This document shows, in pieces, positions 1-7,546 of a stretch of DNA of 64,000 nt. Each line of letters begins with the position of its first letter. The first letter of the stretch is position 1. Source of the DNA: Bacillus sp. Marseille-Q1617 (lineage in GTDB: Bacteria > Bacillota > Bacilli > Bacillales > Bacillaceae_B); contig NZ_CAHJXM010000002.1 of the NCBI RefSeq assembly GCF_903645295.1, positions 348,001 to 412,000 of the forward strand, in the 5' to 3' direction. The notes beneath the pieces are model-generated. The model was not told the origin of the DNA. It saw only the letters and a list, made by a program, of their open reading frames with translations, and made no database searches. The position numbers and the translations under genes are program-made.

Positions 1-63
1 AATATTGCAGTTCTATGAAGATTCCAGAAAAAAGTTTGGGATTCCATACATATTTCATTCAGG

Positions 64-72
64 TTTGTCGAA
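64..72 (+). promoter_or_regulatory. Spo0A-box-like site upstream of spoIIQ
   Basis: TTTGTCGAA matches the Spo0A box consensus TTTGTCRAA exactly. It lies about 80 bases before the spoIIQ start. In B. subtilis spoIIQ is transcribed by forespore SigF rather than by Spo0A, so the site may be fortuitous. I could not place a convincing SigF promoter between it and the gene. Confidence 0.25.
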
Positions 73-151
73 AGATAAGAATTAAAAATTTTTTTGGACT
101 TGTGTATATATTTTCAGAATTCTGTTCAGAATGATTGCTGAGGTGATGAAA

Positions 152-1060
152 ATGAGAGAGGAAGAAAAGAAATACACTTCTCCAAAATTTTTGAAAAGAC
201 GTTGGGCATACCCAGCAATCTATCTAGCAAGTGCAGCAATCATTATCACAGGAATTCTGTGGTACCAAGCAGGAAATGATGCGAACGAGAATGCCGAGGA
301 TTACAGCTATGATGTTCCTACTGATAACGAGTTCAATCAGCCTGCTGAAGAAGTCAATCGTTCACTGGAAAACTTCGTAATGCCTGTTTCAAGCCCGGAA
401 GACACAGTCATCGAAAAAAACTTCTACGATGCTGAAGCTTCTGCCGAAGAACAGGAAGCCGCTTTAGTCGTGTATGGCAACATGTACTATCCGAACCAAG
501 GGATCGATATCTCGAAGGATGGAAAAGAATTCAACGTACTTGCTGCAATGAGTGGAACAGTCACAAAGGTTCAAGAAGATTCATTACTGGGCAACACAAT
601 CGAAATCGAACACAGTAAGGGTATTGTCACTCGTTACCAATCAGTCAAAGATTTTGAAGTAGCCGTCGGGGATGTCGTGGATCAAGGTCAAGAGATTGCA
701 AAAGCCGGAAAATCTTTATTCAATGAAGATGCAGGTGTACACGTACACTTTGAAATCCGCAAAGACAATGTAGCAGTCAATCCAATCAACTATTTCAATA
801 AGTCTCTTGCCACTCTTCAAGAAGCAAAGCTTGATGAGCAGAAGGTTTCCGGCGACCAGCCAGAAGCGGCACAAGAGGATGCAGTGAAGGAAGATGCAGC
901 AGCTGAAGAAGGTGCTGAAGGGGAAGCGGCTGAAGAAAATCAAGACGCCAACCCATCTGATGCAGAGCAAAAAGACGCTGACGATGCAGAGTCCAATGCC
1001 GATGCAGAAGATCAAGATGCTGAATCAAACGCTGATACAAGTAAAGAAGAGCAAGAATAA
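152..1060 (+). CDS. spoIIQ: Stage II sporulation protein SpoIIQ (M23-like forespore channel protein)
   Basis: SpoIIQ sits in the forespore membrane and binds mother-cell SpoIIIAH across the intermembrane space, helping build the feeding channel and drive engulfment. The protein has 302 residues: a short basic cytoplasmic head, one membrane segment at about 19–38, an extracellular M23/LytM-like domain at about 105–205, and a Glu/Asp/Ala-rich low-complexity tail from about 225. The first zinc-ligand His of active M23 peptidases is replaced (PNQGIDI has Asn there), while the later HVHFEI motif is kept. This fits the non-catalytic Bacillus form. The start at 152 is chosen because it gives MREEEKK as in B. 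subtilis and has GAGGTGAT at 140–147; an upstream in-frame ATG at 131 lacks that spacing. A terminator follows directly. Confidence 0.95.
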   Translation: MREEEKKYTSPKFLKRRWAYPAIYLASAAIIITGILWYQAGNDANENAEDYSYDVPTDNEFNQPAEEVNRSLENFVMPVSSPEDTVIEKNFYDAEASAEEQEAALVVYGNMYYPNQGIDISKDGKEFNVLAAMSGTVTKVQEDSLLGNTIEIEHSKGIVTRYQSVKDFEVAVGDVVDQGQEIAKAGKSLFNEDAGVHVHFEIRKDNVAVNPINYFNKSLATLQEAKLDEQKVSGDQPEAAQEDAVKEDAAAEEGAEGEAAEENQDANPSDAEQKDADDAESNADAEDQDAESNADTSKEEQE

Positions 1061-1067
1061 TAAACGG

Positions 1068-1097
1068 ACTGACCGGCAGATGCTGGTCAGTTTTTTT
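1068..1097 (+). terminator. Rho-independent terminator of spoIIQ
   Basis: The stem ACTGACC…GGTCAGT, with an inner GCA/TGC pairing, is followed by seven T residues. It starts eight bases after the spoIIQ stop codon. Confidence 0.9.
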
Positions 1098-1358
1098 GCG
1101 TCTACAAAAGTTTCGACTATTATCGACATGTCAATATTATGTCAGAAGAATAGTTTGATTGATTACCTAACACAACAACGTACAAATAGTAAGAAAATTC
1201 TTATATTTATAAAATAGATAGAGGTGAGTCAGGTAGCCATTGTCGGAATTTCTTTATTGAAAAAGCTTTTCCACATAAATGATAATGAGGTCACGAATAA
1301 AATTTCAGAAAATTTAATATTTATTTATGGCAGCGTTTACATAATGGGAGGTGAAAGA

Positions 1359-1541
1359 TTGCTTTATTTCATCGTGTTACTCCTGATCACAGGAGCCAGC
1401 ATCGTCTTTGCAATAAAGAAAAAGAAGGCCGTTTTTTTAGTTCTTCCGTTCTTATCCATGTTTGTTTATTTTATTGTTCAGATCGCACTTGTCCCAATGC
1501 CGTTTTTTGAAACAGTGAAGTTCATATTCAGTCTTAGATAA
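1359..1541 (+). CDS. Small two-helix membrane protein, unknown function
   Basis: A 60-residue hydrophobic protein with two likely membrane segments separated by a Lys-rich loop (AIKKKKAV). I do not recognise a family. The start is the TTG at 1359 because GGGAGGTG lies at about 1347–1353 with good spacing; the frame is open further upstream, but nothing there supports an earlier start. It ends 15 bases before the DUF4212 gene and may be transcribed with the symporter set, although that is inferred only from spacing. The 1098–1358 stretch before it is AT-rich and holds no other gene I can support. Confidence 0.55.
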   Translation: MLYFIVLLLITGASIVFAIKKKKAVFLVLPFLSMFVYFIVQIALVPMPFFETVKFIFSLR

Positions 1542-1555
1542 AAAGGGGGATATTT

Positions 1556-1858
1556 ATGAAGAAAATTGACCGTGCACAAGCGGATCAGTATTTCAAAGAG
1601 AAAAATCGTTTTATGGCCTTATACCTTGTCATCTGGTTCATCAGTTCCTTTGTGATGGTGTTCTTCGCTGAAAGTCTATCATCGTTTTCGATCAACGGGT
1701 TTCCGTTCCACTATTTCATGGGGGCTCAAGGGTCGATTCTGATCTTTATTATCCTGCTTTATGTGAATGCGATTGTCTCTGACCGCATCGACCGGAAATA
1801 TGGAATCGATGAAAGCAAGAATGAGCAAGTAAGTTATGGGAAGACGCTTGATCATTAA
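1556..1858 (+). CDS. DUF4212 small subunit of a sodium/solute symporter
   Basis: A 100-residue membrane protein with two transmembrane helices (about 20–40 and 55–77) and charged ends. It resembles the DUF4212 family, whose members accompany large solute:sodium symporters of the type encoded at 2042. The family is thought to be the small subunit of a two-part transporter. The start ATG has AAAGGGGG upstream at about 1543. The gap to the large subunit is 183 bases, so the two may share one transcript, but I see no terminator or promoter that settles this. Confidence 0.8.
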   Translation: MKKIDRAQADQYFKEKNRFMALYLVIWFISSFVMVFFAESLSSFSINGFPFHYFMGAQGSILIFIILLYVNAIVSDRIDRKYGIDESKNEQVSYGKTLDH

Positions 1859-2041
1859 GTTGAATGAGAACTTTATAGTATCTTTTTTAAAAATAGTCTC
1901 TGTTTAACGATTGTTGATAATGGAAGCATGAAAGACCTGCCGATTCGTACACTGAAGCGGCCTGCTTCGTGATTGCCTTATATAAAAACAAGAAACAGAG
2001 CAAATAAGAATCACCAGCAGACAAAAGGGGGAAATCGGTTA

Positions 2042-3709
2042 ATGGATGTACAGTTTATCGTGTCTACGGCTATTATTCTTGCAACATTTGCATTATATAT
2101 CGGGATAGCAGTTTATAACAAAGCGAAAGCGACATCGGATTTCTACGTTGCCGGCCGCGGTGTACCGCCGGTATTCAACGGAATGGCCATCGGAGCCGAC
2201 TGGATGAGTGCAGCGTCATTCATCGGGCTTGCCGGGACGGTCATGATCCTTGGTTATGATGGACTTGCCTACATAATGGGGTGGACAGGCGGTTACTTAT
2301 TGCTGACCTTCCTGCTTGCGCCACAGCTTCGTAAATACGGGCGATATACGGTTCCAGAGTTTATCGGGGATCGGTATAACAGCCACACGGCCCGTGTCAT
2401 TGCCGCTATTTGTACAATCATCATCAGTTTCACCTACTCGATCGGACAGCTGTCAGGGTCCGGGGTTGTTATCGGGCGTCTATTTGAAATCGACGCCAAG
2501 GTCGGGACGCTCATCGGGGTCGTGCTGATTGCCTTTTATTCTGCATTCGGCGGTATGAAGGGGATCACGTGGACACAGGTTGCTCAGTATATTGTTCTGA
2601 TCATTGCTTATTTGATTCCGATCATTTTCATGTCCCTGCAGATCACGGGGAATCCTGCTCCATGGATTTCATATGGTGAACTCGTCGGAAAGATCGGGGA
2701 GCTTGACCGGGAACTCGGAGTTTCAGAGTATTTTGCACCGTTCACAAACGGGACGAAGTGGCAGTTCCTCGCATTGATGTTTACACTGATGGCCGGGACG
2801 GCGGGTCTTCCGCACGTCATCGTCCGCTTCTATACGGTCTCCACGATGAAAGCGGCTCGCTGGTCAGGGGCCTGGGCGCTTCTATTCATCGGATTACTTT
2901 ATCTATCGGCACCTGCTTACGCAGCGTTCTCACGCTTCATCCTGATGACGAAGGTTGCGGGCAGTAAGATCAGTGAACTGCCGGCATGGACGGCTTCCTG
3001 GGTGGATACAGGAAAGCTCCAGGTAGCGGATACGAATGCTGACGGCGTTCTGCAATGGAAAGAAATCGTCATTTCGAATGATATCGTCGTTATGGCAACC
3101 CCTGAAATCGCCAATCTTGGGGTATTTGTCATCGGACTTGTTGCAGCGGGTGCGATGGCAGCGGCATTATCGACTGCCGGCGGGTTGATGATCGCGATTT
3201 CGTCTTCATTCGCCCATGATATTTATTACCGCGTATTCAGACCGAATGCGACGGAGAAGAATCGTCTCGCTGTAGCACGCTGGACGATCGTACTTGCAAC
3301 ACTTGCTGCCGGGCTGGTCGCGTTGAATCCTCCGGGTGTTATCACCCAGATCGTTGCATGGGCCTTTGCACTCGCGTCAGGAACCTTCTTCCCGGCTCTC
3401 ATCCTTGGGGTCTGGTGGAAACGTTCCAACGCACAAGGGGTCATTGCAGGACTCTTGGTCGGCCTTGGCGTGACGCTCACATATATTTTCATGGCAAGGG
3501 CAGGAGTCAACGTATTCGGCATCATTGATACAGGAGCAGGTGTATTCGGAGCCACAGCCGGATTCCTAGCGAATATCATCGTATCGCTGATGACGAAGGC
3601 GCCGGCTCAGAAGCTTCAGGATGAAGTGACGGATCTTCGTTATCCTGAGCAAATGACATTCAAAAACGGGGATATTTGGGTGGACGATGATGTCAACTTC
3701 AAATCCTGA
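2042..3709 (+). CDS. Sodium:solute symporter large subunit (acetate-permease-like)
   Basis: A 555-residue SSSF-family transporter with about 13 membrane helices. Typical marks are the early ASDFYVAGR-like segment, the ADWMSAASFIGLAG stretch and the glycine-rich GAMAAALSTAGGLMIAISSS helix. It belongs to the subgroup found with DUF4212 proteins and relates to cation/acetate symporters; the substrate cannot be read from sequence, though short carboxylates are likely. An extracytoplasmic or loop segment at residues 330–341 (DTNADGVLQWKE) fits an EF-hand calcium loop. The start at 2042 has AAAGGGGG at about 2024–2031. An upstream in-frame ATG at 1973 would add a non-membrane leader and lacks a ribosome site. 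The 3' end overlaps the next gene by 23 bases. Confidence 0.88.
   Translation: MDVQFIVSTAIILATFALYIGIAVYNKAKATSDFYVAGRGVPPVFNGMAIGADWMSAASFIGLAGTVMILGYDGLAYIMGWTGGYLLLTFLLAPQLRKYGRYTVPEFIGDRYNSHTARVIAAICTIIISFTYSIGQLSGSGVVIGRLFEIDAKVGTLIGVVLIAFYSAFGGMKGITWTQVAQYIVLIIAYLIPIIFMSLQITGNPAPWISYGELVGKIGELDRELGVSEYFAPFTNGTKWQFLALMFTLMAGTAGLPHVIVRFYTVSTMKAARWSGAWALLFIGLLYLSAPAYAAFSRFILMTKVAGSKISELPAWTASWVDTGKLQVADTNADGVLQWKEIVISNDIVVMATPEIANLGVFVIGLVAAGAMAAALSTAGGLMIAISSSFAHDIYYRVFRPNATEKNRLAVARWTIVLATLAAGLVALNPPGVITQIVAWAFALASGTFFPALILGVWWKRSNAQGVIAGLLVGLGVTLTYIFMARAGVNVFGIIDTGAGVFGATAGFLANIIVSLMTKAPAQKLQDEVTDLRYPEQMTFKNGDIWVDDDVNFKS
3029..3064 (+). other. EF-hand-like calcium loop inside the symporter
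   Basis: Residues 330–341 read D-x-N-x-D-G-x-L-x-x-x-E, with Asp, Asn, Asp and Glu at the canonical 1, 3, 5 and 12 positions and Gly at 6. The loop lies between predicted membrane helices. Confidence 0.5.
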
Positions 3710-5585
3710 TCATGCATTTCAAGAAGCTGTACTGCTTCATCCCTTCTTCAAGGGGATGGAGCATAGTACAGCTCTTTCCCTTTTTTCAAGTTGTAAAAAA
3801 GTGACCGCAGGAAAGGACCAGGCGCTTCTGAAAAGCTATGAAAGTCGCATCGGCCTCTACCTTGTCGTCAAAGGGGAAGTAGAGGTCATCGTCCCCGGTG
3901 AGATGGACGGAAAGGAAGAAGTGCTGGAATTCATATCTGAGGGAGGAATCGTCGGACTGTCCTCCCTCTACTCTTTTATGGAAAAAGAAGAAGTGGGAGA
4001 AGGTGTCTATGCATCCGTTGAAGTCAAAGCAAAAGAGGACAGTCTGCTTTGCCTCGTCCCTTACAGCGGATTGAAAGGATACTGGGAAGATCCGCACCTG
4101 AAGCGTTTTTTATTGAATGAAACGTCCAAGCGGCTCCAGGATATCTATTACTCTCTATCGAAGCAGGTCGGTGCATCCTATGGCCTTCAGGAACGCTCCA
4201 CCATTTTAAAAAGAGTGCAAGATATCATGATTGATAATGTGATGACAGTAAACAGCGGCGCAACACTGCAGGAAGCGGCTCGTATCATGGGTACATATCG
4301 GGTAAGTTCGGTTGTGGTGCTTGATCAAGAAAGGATTGCCGGCATCCTTACCGAACGGGATATCGTCTCCCGATACATGGCAGGGAACATCCCCCTCACC
4401 AAAGGGGTGGAGGAAGGGATGACAGCCGATCCTGTCGTAATAGGGCAGGATTCGTATCTATACGAAGCACTGGCTGCGATGCTGGACCATTCGATCAAGC
4501 ATCTTCCGGTAACAGAAAAGGACAAGCTCGTGGGGATCGTCACCCTTTACGATGTGATGAAGGCGAATCACACCGGCGCATTGACGAGTACACATAAGCT
4601 GGAAGATTCATTGTTCCCTCCAGATAAAATAAAGGCCACCATCGAGTCGGTATTCCATCATTTATGGAAAGCCCATGCCCCTGTCTTTCATGTATTGGAC
4701 TTTATGTCAGGACTCCTGGACCGCTTGTATCGAAGAGTGCTGAAAGAATCTGAAGACGAGCTGAATGAAGAGGGGATGACCAAGCCATGCAGCTTTGCTT
4801 TTTATGTAATGGGTTCAGCGGGAAGAAAAGAGCAGTTCATGCTGACCGACCAGGATCATTTCCTTGTTTATGAAAAGGAAGGAAAGCAGTCGGAGGAATA
4901 TTTCAGGCTGTTTTCAGATAAAGTGGTGAAGAAGCTAGAGGAAGCCGGTTTAAGGCGTTGTGACGGCAATATGATGGCCTCTGAGCCCGAATGGAGGGGT
5001 AGTCTGGATAAGTGGCAGGAAAGGGTGAGACGCTGGTCTGTGCGCTCTTCTGAAGAAACCCTGTTAAAGGCTCAAAATTTCTTTTCATTCCGCTTCATGG
5101 AAGGGGATGGGGATCTTCATGAGGATTTCACCAGTGCCCTTCACCATCAATTGAAAAACTCGAAAATCCTGCTGGCAAGGATGGCCGGGGTCGAAAAGAC
5201 AAAGCCTGTACCCGTCCTTCATTCATCGATCAGGTCCCTGCTTGGGATGCAGCGAAAGGAATTTTCAATGAAAAAAGAAATCCTCTTCCCTTTTCATCAT
5301 GCGCTGCAAATCTTGAATCTAGCCCATGGAAACCTGGCAGGCTCCACGTTGGAGAAAATTGCTTTCCTCGTGGAAAAAGGATCGATTTCCCCGGGGTTTG
5401 GCGATGACTTAACAGAAGCATTTGAAGAAGTGATGAAACTCTACATGGAACTGAAGAGAAATAAGCAGGTGGATACCGTGCAGCTATCCACCCTTTCAAC
5501 GAGGGAAAAAGAAAATCTCTACCACAGTGTAAAAACAATCAGGGAATTCCAGAACATGATGCTCGCGCATTATTCATTAGCATAG
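3687..5585 (+). CDS. cNMP-binding/CBS/DUF294 nucleotidyltransferase-like signalling protein
   Basis: A 632-residue cytoplasmic protein with four parts: a cyclic-nucleotide-binding-type β-barrel at about 18–140, two CBS domains at about 181–235 and 245–297, a DUF294 putative nucleotidyltransferase at about 330–480 with GSAGRKEQFMLTDQDHF, and a DUF294 C-terminal domain. The G-S-x-G-R and TDQD elements match the nucleotidyl-transfer fold of GlnD-like proteins. The partner and ligand are unknown. The gene overlaps the symporter by 23 bases and is followed eight bases later by an exonuclease, so all three are very likely translated from one mRNA. A role in sensing energy or nucleotide state to control the transporter is inference. 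The start is the first of two adjacent ATG codons. Confidence 0.85.
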   Translation: MMSTSNPDHAFQEAVLLHPFFKGMEHSTALSLFSSCKKVTAGKDQALLKSYESRIGLYLVVKGEVEVIVPGEMDGKEEVLEFISEGGIVGLSSLYSFMEKEEVGEGVYASVEVKAKEDSLLCLVPYSGLKGYWEDPHLKRFLLNETSKRLQDIYYSLSKQVGASYGLQERSTILKRVQDIMIDNVMTVNSGATLQEAARIMGTYRVSSVVVLDQERIAGILTERDIVSRYMAGNIPLTKGVEEGMTADPVVIGQDSYLYEALAAMLDHSIKHLPVTEKDKLVGIVTLYDVMKANHTGALTSTHKLEDSLFPPDKIKATIESVFHHLWKAHAPVFHVLDFMSGLLDRLYRRVLKESEDELNEEGMTKPCSFAFYVMGSAGRKEQFMLTDQDHFLVYEKEGKQSEEYFRLFSDKVVKKLEEAGLRRCDGNMMASEPEWRGSLDKWQERVRRWSVRSSEETLLKAQNFFSFRFMEGDGDLHEDFTSALHHQLKNSKILLARMAGVEKTKPVPVLHSSIRSLLGMQRKEFSMKKEILFPFHHALQILNLAHGNLAGSTLEKIAFLVEKGSISPGFGDDLTEAFEEVMKLYMELKRNKQVDTVQLSTLSTREKENLYHSVKTIREFQNMMLAHYSLA

Positions 5586-5592
5586 AAGGGAA

Positions 5593-6252
5593 GTGACTCC
5601 ATTCATTTTTTCTAAAAAGAAAATGACGTGTCCCTTGGAATATGATTCGATACCCATGAACAGGGCCATCGAAGAAATCACCTTCATCGTCTTCGACACA
5701 GAAACAACCGGCTTCCGTGTCAACGCAGGAGACCAGCTGCTCGAAATCGGGGCAGTCAGAGTGGAGGGATATAACGTAAAAGACAAAATGACATTTCAAT
5801 CATTTTCTAATCCAAATCGACTTATTTCTCAGGAAATATCCGATTTGACGGGGATCGGGTCGAATGATGTCGAAGGAGCCCCTTCAGCTCAAGAGGCGAT
5901 ACGCGATTTCTTTGATTTCCTGAGTGAAAATAAAGCGGACTGCTTGGTTGGACATTATGTAAGTTTTGATGAACTGGTTCTGAAGAGTGAATTGAAGAGA
6001 ACAGGCTCGCACCTGCAAATCGACCCGAGCATTGATACGCTTAACCTCATCGGCTACCTTGCGCCTTCCTATGACATGCGTGACCTGGAGCGATATGCTC
6101 AGCTATTCGGCACGCGGATGTACCCGCGGCATCGTGCTGTCAACGATGCACTGACGACGGCTTATTTGTTTGTGGAGCTGCTGGAGCTATTGCGTGATCG
6201 GAAGGTCGATACGTGGGGCGAGCTGCTGCGGGTGAGCAGGGGGCGGGGGTGA
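5593..6252 (+). CDS. DEDDh 3'-5' exonuclease, DnaQ/PolC-epsilon type
   Basis: A 219-residue protein with the DnaQ exonuclease fold. Exo I is FDTETTG with Asp35 and Glu37, Exo II is GHYVSFDELVL, and Exo III is HRAVNDALTT with the His and Asp of the DEDDh class. It would remove 3'-terminal nucleotides from DNA or RNA with two metal ions. It is the last gene of the symporter set. The chosen GTG at 5593 has AGAAGGG only two bases away, which is tight. An ATG at 5623 is a possible alternative, but lacks a clear ribosome site. It is not the replicative PolC, which is a much larger protein. Confidence 0.85.
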   Translation: MTPFIFSKKKMTCPLEYDSIPMNRAIEEITFIVFDTETTGFRVNAGDQLLEIGAVRVEGYNVKDKMTFQSFSNPNRLISQEISDLTGIGSNDVEGAPSAQEAIRDFFDFLSENKADCLVGHYVSFDELVLKSELKRTGSHLQIDPSIDTLNLIGYLAPSYDMRDLERYAQLFGTRMYPRHRAVNDALTTAYLFVELLELLRDRKVDTWGELLRVSRGRG

Positions 6253-6307
6253 AGAGGGTCAATGAGAAGGTAGATTGGTCTGGGCCCTGAGCCACGAAGA
6301 GATTTTT

Positions 6308-6370
6308 TGTACCAGGTACAAAACGTAATCGGTGTACCTGGTACAATTTGTTCCCGATGTACCAGGTACA
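6308..6370. repeat. Three 13-bp near-palindromes on a 25-bp period (GTACCWGGTAC family)
   Basis: TGTACC-W-GGTACA occurs at 6308–6320 (A centre), 6333–6345 (T centre) and 6358–6370 (A centre), each exactly 25 bases from the next. Neighbouring copies with opposite central bases are perfect reverse complements, so each pair can fold as a 13-bp stem with a 12-base loop. The unit contains a CCWGG core. Two related arrays lie at 7070–7125 and 21421–21583. Confidence 0.85.
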
Positions 6371-6404
6371 GGGTATCCTCCCGGGTTCAGAGATGGGACG
6401 ATAA

Positions 6405-6441
6405 CGCCGATCGTTACCTCACTAAAGGGTGAAAGCCGGCG
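6405..6441. other. Hairpin in the leader region before spoIIID
   Basis: CGCCG at 6405–6409 pairs with CGGCG at 6437–6441 around a 27-base loop in which ACC and GGGT can also pair. No known riboswitch consensus fits. The rest of 6371–6745 shows no gene that I can support. Confidence 0.3.
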
Positions 6442-6745
6442 TATGCCTGATTTATTTTCAGAAAATTCCCCCAAAACCTTGTCCTTATTGTCTTTTTTGT
6501 GCATATATGGGGACCTCGGCTAATAAAATGAAACAAACCTATCAAAATAGAGAGTGTTTGAGGTGAGGAATCGTTTCAACCTACTATTTCACCAAGCCGG
6601 GGAATTTGTTCATACGTTGTAAGATCAGGAAGCCGCTGCTTTAAATAAAGCTTTCTGCCGCTGATTGCGGTCTATACTATTTCATTGATGATATAGCGAG
6701 TCTCATTTCACACTTCTCACATCCAATTTAGGGAGGTCGAGTGGT

Positions 6746-7006
6746 GTGCACGATTACATCAAAGAGAGAACAATCAAGATTGGCAAGTATATCGTGGAGA
6801 CGAAGAAAACTGTTCGTGTCATTGCGAAGGAGTTTGGCGTGTCCAAAAGTACTGTTCATAAGGATCTGACAGAACGCCTGCCGGAAATTAATCCAGAACT
6901 CGCAAACGAAGTGAAAACGATACTTGATTATCATAAATCAATTCGTCATCTACGAGGTGGAGAAGCCACAAAGCAAAAGTACAAAAAAGAAGAGCTCCAC
7001 AGCTGA
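6746..7006 (+). CDS. spoIIID: Sporulation transcription regulator SpoIIID
   Basis: An 86-residue DNA-binding protein that acts in the mother cell after SigE, activating or repressing many SigE genes and helping switch on sigK. The whole length aligns with B. subtilis SpoIIID from MHDYIKERTIKIGKYI onward. The helix-turn-helix spans about 22–42 (VRVIAKEFGVSKSTVHKDL), and a basic C-terminal helix provides further DNA contacts. It is about seven residues shorter than the B. subtilis protein at the C-terminus. The start is GTG at 6746, giving the conserved MHDY, with AGGGAGGT at 6730–6737. A terminator follows at once, so mbl must have its own promoter, unlike a simple spoIIID–mbl read-through. 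Confidence 0.97.
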   Translation: MHDYIKERTIKIGKYIVETKKTVRVIAKEFGVSKSTVHKDLTERLPEINPELANEVKTILDYHKSIRHLRGGEATKQKYKKEELHS

Positions 7007-7010
7007 TCAA

Positions 7011-7052
7011 AATACGCCAAGCTACGCATTGATGCGCTTGGTGTATTTTTAA
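7011..7052 (+). terminator. Rho-independent terminator of spoIIID
   Basis: The arms AATACGCCAAGC and a matching GCTTGGTGTATT surround an inner CGCA/TGCG stem, ending in a T-rich run. It begins five bases after the spoIIID stop. Confidence 0.9.
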
Positions 7053-7069
7053 TTTGCAGGAGGAAAATC

Positions 7070-7125
7070 ATATAGATCGGTGCCAGGCACAAACGGGCTG
7101 TTTTGTGCCTGGCACCGATCTATAT
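7070..7125. repeat. Perfect 24-bp inverted repeat carrying GTGCCAGGCAC/GTGCCTGGCAC
   Basis: The arms at 7070–7093 and 7102–7125 are perfectly complementary over 24 bases around an eight-base loop. Each arm contains one GTGCC-W-GGCAC unit (7080–7090 and 7105–7115), spaced 25 bases apart as in the other arrays. No T-run follows, so it is not a normal terminator. Confidence 0.85.
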
Positions 7126-7204
7126 GTAAAAGTGTTATTTGACCGAGCGCTCAGTCAACAATTTAAGTTGGGGTGGATTAGTGTATTTACCCTTTACCAG
7201 CATA

Positions 7205-7306
7205 GACTCCTGTGGGAATAGCGCGTTAGGTAAGACCCCGCAGGAGCGCAGCGACGAGGAGGCTTACCAACCGCCCACGGAAAGCGAAGTCTCGCACGGA
7301 AATCAA
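7205..7306 (+). repeat. Bacillaceae-type structured intergenic repeat, copy 1
   Basis: The sequence begins GACTCCTGTGGG and ends CACGGAAATCAA. It contains the GCAGGAGCGCAGCGACGAGG segment and GCGGAAAGCGAAGT-like text shared with the copies at 11403 and 16550. The boundaries are approximate and this copy appears to lack the left end. It is non-coding; the open frames through it are incidental. Confidence 0.75.
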
Positions 7307-7421
7307 CTGCGGCATACAGCTGCCACCCATTTTAACCTACCTGTAACAAAAAACATCCAATCAACATACTTCTTCAAATAAATAACAATTTTAATACATT
7401 TTTTTGACAAAGAATACGTCC

Positions 7422-7429
7422 TTTCGACA
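7422..7429 (-). promoter_or_regulatory. Spo0A-box-like site upstream of mbl
   Basis: TTTCGACA is the reverse complement of TGTCGAAA, the core of a Spo0A box. A TTGACA −35-like hexamer lies at 7404–7409, but no −10 at 17-bp spacing is evident, so the mbl promoter is unresolved. TAAAAT and TAATAT hexamers lie nearby at 7439–7449. Confidence 0.25.
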
Positions 7430-7546
7430 CATTTGTGGTAAAATAATATATTGGGTGCAAGTTTTACCTTATCGTAAAAACGTAATTACATACTGACAAT
7501 TAACTGACATATAAATGACTGGAATTGAAGAAGGGAGTAACACGAA

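Noticed and set aside
7134..7381. 80-codon plus-strand open frame through repeat copy 1
   Set aside because: It is created by the structured repeat, which also opens frames at its other copies; no ribosome site.
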